Source of the DNA: Tubiluchus corallicola
Taxonomy: Eukaryota > Priapulida > Priapulimorpha > Priapulimorphida > Tubiluchidae
Direction of reading: 5' to 3'
Length of the DNA stretch: 64,000 nucleotides
NCBI GenBank assembly: GCA_030141605.1
Contig: JAQGDQ010000065.1
Location: 370,001 to 434,000 of the forward strand
This document shows positions 58,601 through 64,000 of this stretch, piece after piece. Numbering within the stretch: the stretch's first letter is position 1; the number at the start of each line of letters is the position of its first letter. The position numbers and the translations under genes were made by a program. The notes under the pieces are model-generated. The model was given only the letters and a program-made list of their open reading frames with translations. It ran no database searches and was not told the DNA's origin.

Positions 58601-60165
58601 ATTTCAACTCTGACACATTTGTGGGTTTTGGTGCTTCCACAATAGCAGTAATTTTATTCTCTAGAGGGCGTATGCCATCAGCATTTAGTACATGTCCCAA
58701 ATATTTAACTTCAGGCTTGAAAAATACACACTTTTCCCCATTCAATTTAACATTGAACTTTGTCAATTGTTCAAAAATTCTTTTCAAAACTTTCATGTGC
58801 TGTTCGTATGTTTCGGTTGCAATAAGAATATCATCAATATAACAAAGTAGTTCTTCAATACCAGCTAAAATTTTATCCATGGTAGCTTGAAACTGAGTTA
58901 TTAACTTAATACCATAGCTAGTAATCCCTAATGTGTATTTAACACTAAATACCTTGGATAAATTCTTCATCCAACAACAGTTGGTTAAAGGCATCCTTTA
59001 GATCAAGACCTTGATGTCGCCTCCCGCAGCTATAAACCTACGTAATGCCAAAATAAAGCATCGGCGGTCATATCATTAACTACTTAAAATGTGCTGCACG
59101 TGATGCAAAACAGGTAAACAATGCGAAATAGCGCTTCTTTTCGGACCTCCTCTCCTTTATTACAAAAGGACCAAAACAATCTACAGCTACATATGTGAAT
59201 GGAGCACAATCCTCCAATCTATACTTTGGTAAATCACTCATTTCTAGGAATATACCTTTAAAGTGCTTACACCTCTTTATTTGTGCAGCTACAACTGAAC
59301 TGCAATGTATCACCCAATATCCTTGTGCACGTAACTCATTCATGGTCATACTTCGACCGCCATGTTTCACACGCTCGTGACTGTATCGCACAATTAATTC
59401 TGTCAATACATGTTTGGAAGGGTGTTTCTCATGAAAGGTAAATCTCTAACAAGTTGTACCACCGACTCTAAGAATTCCATTACTATCAATAAAAGGTGCA
59501 AGATTTCTCAACCTGCCATTTACCTTCTTCTCCCTAGACGACTTATTATTGGCTTGACTCTGCCTAATATGAATTAACTCGTCACTAAAACATTCTCTCT
59601 GTGCTAGACGAATCATAGCGTACTTAGCTTGCTGGGAATAAGAAACACTTTCAGATTCAGCTACCTTTCCTTTAACCTTGTTAAGAAAATTGTCTATAAA
59701 TCATGCACAATATTGCATACATCGTAATGTAGAGTCAGATACTCTATAAAGCAAAGGTAGAGCTTCTGACTTAACTGCTACGCGATAAGATACACCTTTG
59801 ACTTTGTTAATTTCTACATGACTAGGATTCAGAGTAGGTTCGTACGGATTAATGGGAATAGTCTCTTCCCACAGGAAATCAGCACCTTTAAACCATAACT
59901 CATCACACAACAGTTTTTCTACCGTCAAACCGCTTGATGCTATATCTGCTAGATTATTAAACGTAGAGATCCAGTTCCTCTGTGATGGACTGGTATGTGT
60001 CATTTGCTATGTAACCCAACTCTACATTGCTGTCATACTAAAAATATTCCTTACATTTTCTAAATTAAGCTCTCTGTTTAGAAACTTGCTAATATGAGCC
60101 GCTAACAAAGCTGCTGTCAACTTAAGACGATGAATACTAACAGTCTTGATCGGAGCTACTCAGGA
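55660..60165 (-). pseudogene. BEL/Pao pol fragment, interrupted by Ty3 sequence
   Basis: In minus-strand order:
- RNase H C-terminus, about 60160-59900 (IKTVSIHRLKLTAALLAAHI, NNLADIASSGL).
- Linker, 59890-59701.
- Integrase zinc-binding and core, about 59440-59010 (HGGRSMTMNELRAQGYW; AVDCFGPFVIKE; then NDMTADALF and a GGDIK end).
- After the Ty3 block, an integrase/DUF5641 tail, about 56120-55660 (VNSHSLTTESINDSQFLNPL, TRWRRVQHWANLFWSGW, LERPVHKLVVHL).
Frameshifts and stops are frequent. Its sequence is clearly different from the intact BEL/Pao element. About 95 codons of the integrase core are missing at the interruption. Confidence 0.8.
56130..59008 (-). pseudogene. Ty3-type pol fragment nested in BEL/Pao
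   Basis: In minus-strand order:
- RT from the LDLKDAFNQLLLDEE motif, about 59005, through YIDDILIATETYEQHMKVLK (about 58840-58780) and VKYLGHVLNADGI.
- RNase H, 58474-58094 (LSVDASPFGLGAVLSHKMEN; TDHKPLTRIFG).
- Integrase zinc-binding region (HPGVT, about 57730; CQQCSD, about 57650).
- Integrase core, 57600-57049 (RIHEDFAEV; FGLPQRLVSDNGPQFITEDF).
- C-terminal barrel, 57030-56587 (VKLPGNFARFVHTDHL; LRRSKRAIVPPKRLNL).
Gag, protease and the RT N-terminus are absent. About 450 bp of non-coding sequence follow, with an AATAAAG signal near 56176. LTRs were not identified. Confidence 0.85.
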
Positions 60166-61351
60166 ATTCAGTAGAGACAGAAAATTTACTTGACGATGCT
60201 TCAAAAATTCCACACCCACCAGAGTTGGCGGGTTTAACAACCAGTTTCGCGGAAAATGTAGCTGATAATGCATCGTGCCCCAAGTTGCCGAAAACACCTC
60301 CTTAGAAACTCGCCCTAGTGGTGCTGTGTAGTCTCCACTTTCTGCTTTTCCCCCTTTCCATTCTCTTCTACTACCCACCACCCCTCGTACATCAACACCG
60401 TTACATCTTTCTAAATCTGTTGTGTTTGAATTCTCAATAGATGAAAGTCCACCTACTATTGACCTAGTTTGTGATTTGCTTGATGGGGCAGTTGATGCTA
60501 CTGCCCATGATCCCAGGAAGTTATCCAGCATGTTTTAAGAGAATCTGTCCTACTAAATGTATCAGGTGAACGCATAATTTACTACAGAGATAAACGTCAA
60601 AGAAAGCATGCCTCTCAGTCATATTGCCGTATAGGAATAAACTATGGCAATCTTACTGCATGTAAGCCTCTCCAGCCCAGTCGGAGCCCTACAATACACC
60701 ACACTTTCCTGCAAAACTACTTAGGCGGAGACATGCGTAGATAAGACACAACTTCGCCATGCGTGTGCTCATAAGAATGACACTAATCGATGTTTCTCTT
60801 CAGCTATTATGATGAACTACCCTTGCAGCTGTAATGTATGATTTATTTTCAGCCGTTATTAAAAGCATTTGCATTTGTTTTTCCAGCATTCTTTTAGAAA
60901 GTAAGAGTCAAACTCTGTAAGACGTTTTTAAAAAATAATCTTGTCACTCGTTTTTCTTTTCTGAAATACTAGAATTATTGTACAGAAATGACTTTTCTTT
61001 GAGCAAAGATCTATTTTTGTCCAGTAAAGAAAACAAATTTTTTATTGTGGTTAAATGTTTATTTTCGTTCTTGAGCTATTTTTAATTTATTTGCCCAATT
61101 TAGCTACGAAAAAGCTTCACTATGCTAGTATGTCATAAATAATTGACATTTCGTTGCAGTATTGAAATAACGAAATTACGTTCCTCATCATCGAACTGAA
61201 TAGCGGGGAACGCAATTTTTAGTAATCATGCATTTTTGTTGATTTTAGCCCTTTTCAGCTTATCATAAGACACTTGGTCAATTGAAACCTTTGTGGCAGG
61301 CTAACAAATCTTCAAGACAACTGACCAACCTTCGTTTTACGTCTGTTGCAT
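60166..61351. other. Between retroelement fragments; nothing recognised
   Basis: A 123-codon minus-strand frame at 60160-60531 is open but has no recognisable motif and probably continues element debris. 60850-61350 is AT-rich non-coding. Confidence 0.35.
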
Positions 61352-64000
61352 TGCATAGAAAACATACACAGCGCTCTTAAAACAATATAATGTCCACATA
61401 CTTAATAACAATAAACCTACTCGAATTTCTAAAACATCAGCCACAGTAATCGACCATTTCATTTCGAATAGTGACAATAAATTCGTAGCATATGATACTT
61501 TCCCGTGTGATTGTTCAGATCATTATTTCACAATAGTAGATAAAATGTCCCCACAGCATAACTATAGCCAAAATTCAGTCTGGCATTTAATGAGAGACTA
61601 CGCCCAATACAGTAAACATTCATACTTAATCGACTTAGCTAAAATGAACTGGGCCTCTATATATATATATGACTGATAAAATAGATACACACGTAAATAT
61701 TCTGATTAATGATGTCGAATATTACCTTAATGTACATGCACCATATAAAAACGTAAAACAACTACCAAAGCAAAGCAAACTCAATAACGAAAGTACCTGG
61801 ACAACACTTGAAGTTGACAAACTAAGAATAACGAAAAACAGAATGTATAATATATGGGAAAAGAACAAAACTAAAAACAATCACAACAATTATAAAACAA
61901 GAGAAATCAGTTTAATAATCTTAATAAATGCTTGAGAAATAAACATATAAAACAACAATGTAAAAACGCAACAAAAACTAAAGAAAAGTGGAAAATTATT
62001 AACAATGTAGTAAATAGTTGCCGTAACACTAACTAACGCGGATTGACGAAATTAAATTTTCGCGGACACTGTTATTACAAAGTCCAAAGATATTGCCTAC
62101 GCGCTAAATACAACATTCTTGAATCTTGGAATTTTAATGGAGTGGCTTCTCAAATTAGCAATAATATCATTAACAAATTTAAAAACAAATCGACTAACAC
62201 AGTTTCTCATTCACAAGCGTCACAGTAGGAGAAATTATGGACATATTAAATAACCTAAATTTTAACAAAGGGAGTGGACCATCAAATATTCCTATCAAAA
62301 TTCTAAATGACAGTGCATCTGTAATAGCCCTGCATATCACTTACATTGATAATCAGATAGTTATGAGAGGCGAATTTCCAACTGTATGTAAAATGGCAAA
62401 CGTGACTCCAATCCACAAAAAAGATCCAAAATGGGACCCCATGAATTATCGCCCAATTTCCGCAAAATATGTTGTTTTGGCAAAGGATTATTTATGATCA
62501 GATAAATTCATACGTAAATAAACATGAACTTTTATCAAAACATCAGTTTTGGCTTCCGTAAACACCATTCAATCATTGACCCCCTAATACACACTACAGA
62601 AAATTGGAGACATAGCCTAGGCAACAAGCAATACATTTTAGTGGCATTTTTGGATTTAAGTAAAGCATTCGGTAGCATTAATCACGAACTACTTTTCGAT
62701 AAATGGGATTTGATTCGATATCGTTAAAACTGATAGAAAATTATCTCAAAGATAGACAAGAACGAGTAAGGTTAGATACAAGCAATTTTTCTGACTAAGC
62801 CATGTTAAAGAGAGGAACACTACTAGGTCCGTTATTATTTTGCCTATATATAAACAACATATCCAGTGTATTACAACACTCACAAATTACACAATACGCT
62901 GATGACGCTACAATTTACTTAGCCCACGAAAATATCCAAACTGCAAAAAATTATTTAGAAAAAGATATAAAAATATAAATATGGCATTTAGTCACTACAA
63001 GCTAAAAATGAATAACGATAAAACAGAATTCATGATACTGTCACCCCCATTAAATACTAACGATGCGTCATCAACCACTTTGACAATAGATAATGCTGTA
63101 ATCAAACAAACTAATAATGTTAAATTTCTGGGCATACAGGTAGACAATAATCTTTCATGGGATGAACACTTTAATAACATATACACAAATTTAGCATCTA
63201 GCACATCATATCTCCGACAAGTTAAAGGACAACTAACAAAACAAACTAAGACACTAATATATAAAACTTTAATTCTACTACACTTCTTATATGGATGTGC
63301 GCTACTTCAAAATCCAAAAGAGAAAATTACTTAATAATAAATCTCTTTCAGAACTATGCGTTGAGATTGATAGCTGGGTACTCGTACAAACGTAAGATAG
63401 GTAGACAAAAATTCAAAGCTTCAACAACTAACAAGAAAGACTTTAAAATTTCCAGTTATTGAAGCACACAAAGAATATTTTACTCTGCTTTTTATATTTA
63501 AATACATTAACAACATCAGCAAACCATTCCAAAATAACAGATTTACCTTTTTTCCAAATCCTATCGTTAATTCCAGAACAAGCAATCTAAAACAAATTAG
63601 GACAAATACCTACTATGGAACGAACTCTGTAATCAAACAAGCAATTTTACTTTGGAATTCTCTACCATTACAGGTTAAACAAATCAAGTCCCTATCAGCA
63701 TTTAAAACAAAATTAAAATCACTAATATTAACCAGATATGAAATGCCATCACACCAGTACGACAACATACACACTAATTCAGAATTTATATATCCACGGC
63801 CATATTAATTAAATTATAATTTTTAATATTTTTGTGAATAGTTGTAAATACGTTCTATTTTCATTCGTCGTTACTTTCCATTACTGCACAGTAGTTTAGC
63901 TTGCACTGACGCATTTGCCTTTAGCAAATGTTTTTATTAACTAACACTGATTGATCGTCTCGGTAAATTTTTCATTCAGTGATTATCAGTGTATATTAAT
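61352..64000 (+). pseudogene. 5'-truncated LINE copy 2, same family as copy 1
   Basis: Plus-strand copy whose similarity to copy 1 starts within the endonuclease (about 61352, AACATACACAG...TAATGTCCACATACTTAA) and continues through SDHYF-, RT and tail regions to the 3' UTR at the window edge. Recognisable pieces: 61669-61935 (endonuclease-RT linker), 62237-62497 (RT N-terminus), 62524-62727 (GFRKHHS, LDLSKAF), about 62860-62960 (QYADDATIYLA), 62981-63334 (FLGIQVDNNLSWDEHF). Several stops and indels make it inactive. It is in frame across the site where copy 1 carries an extra base. Confidence 0.88.

Noticed and set aside
60160-60531. 123-codon minus-strand frame
   Set aside because: No motif recognised; the adjacent BEL/Pao debris makes chance or element origin more likely than a gene.
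1-64000. tRNA, rRNA, CRISPR arrays and bacterial-style operons
   Set aside because: None seen by eye; the content is eukaryotic with spliced genes and transposons.

Overview
The window is animal (metazoan) nuclear DNA. It is AT-rich, carries GT-AG introns of about 0.4 to 10 kb, and encodes animal proteins (glomulin, VPS33A, and a glycogenin domain inside a retroelement). Its transposable elements (BEL/Pao, Ty3, 2A-bearing CR1-like LINEs, and TTAA-, TA- and 8-bp-duplicating DNA elements) suggest an invertebrate. I cannot name the phylum from the sequence alone.

Three host genes can be reconstructed. (1) A single-exon glomulin gene lies at 4416-6131 (+). (2) A four-exon gene at 7080-20036 (+) encodes about 297 aa with a TPR-like C-terminus; I do not recognise it. 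(3) A complete 15-exon VPS33A gene (HOPS/CORVET SM protein, 604 aa) runs from 47725 down to 20429 (-). It is tail-to-tail with gene 2, with about 390 bp between the stop codons. All reconstructed splice phases agree.

The outstanding feature is at 9959-17678: an intact BEL/Pao LTR retrotransposon, inserted antisense in intron 2 of gene 2. It has two 407-bp LTRs that look identical by eye, a perfect 5-bp target duplication (AATAT) and one uninterrupted 2217-codon ORF. Between an N-terminal SAP/coiled-coil segment and the usual Gag, this ORF contains an in-frame, apparently catalytically complete glycogenin glucosyltransferase domain (residues about 193-446), including the DxD motif and the tyrosine that aligns with the autoglucosylation site. 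This looks like capture of a host glycogen-priming enzyme by a recently mobile retroelement.

The VPS33A introns hold many DNA elements: TA-flanked MITEs at 20697 and 25892, a TTAA-flanked 626-bp MITE at 31355 (sister copy at 1745), 8-bp-TSD hAT-like elements at 27466 and 29097, a pogo/Tigger derivative at 36194, and a long-TIR element at 37128. They also hold a decayed LINE at 45300-47340.

From about 50.6 kb to the end the window is retroelement debris. There is a nearly intact CR1-like LINE (51190-54700, -) with a 2A-like motif and one frameshift. A BEL/Pao pol fragment (55660-60165, -) is interrupted by a Ty3-type pol segment (56130-59008). A second, decayed copy of the same LINE family runs off the right end (61352-64000, +). 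I saw no tRNA, rRNA or CRISPR array.
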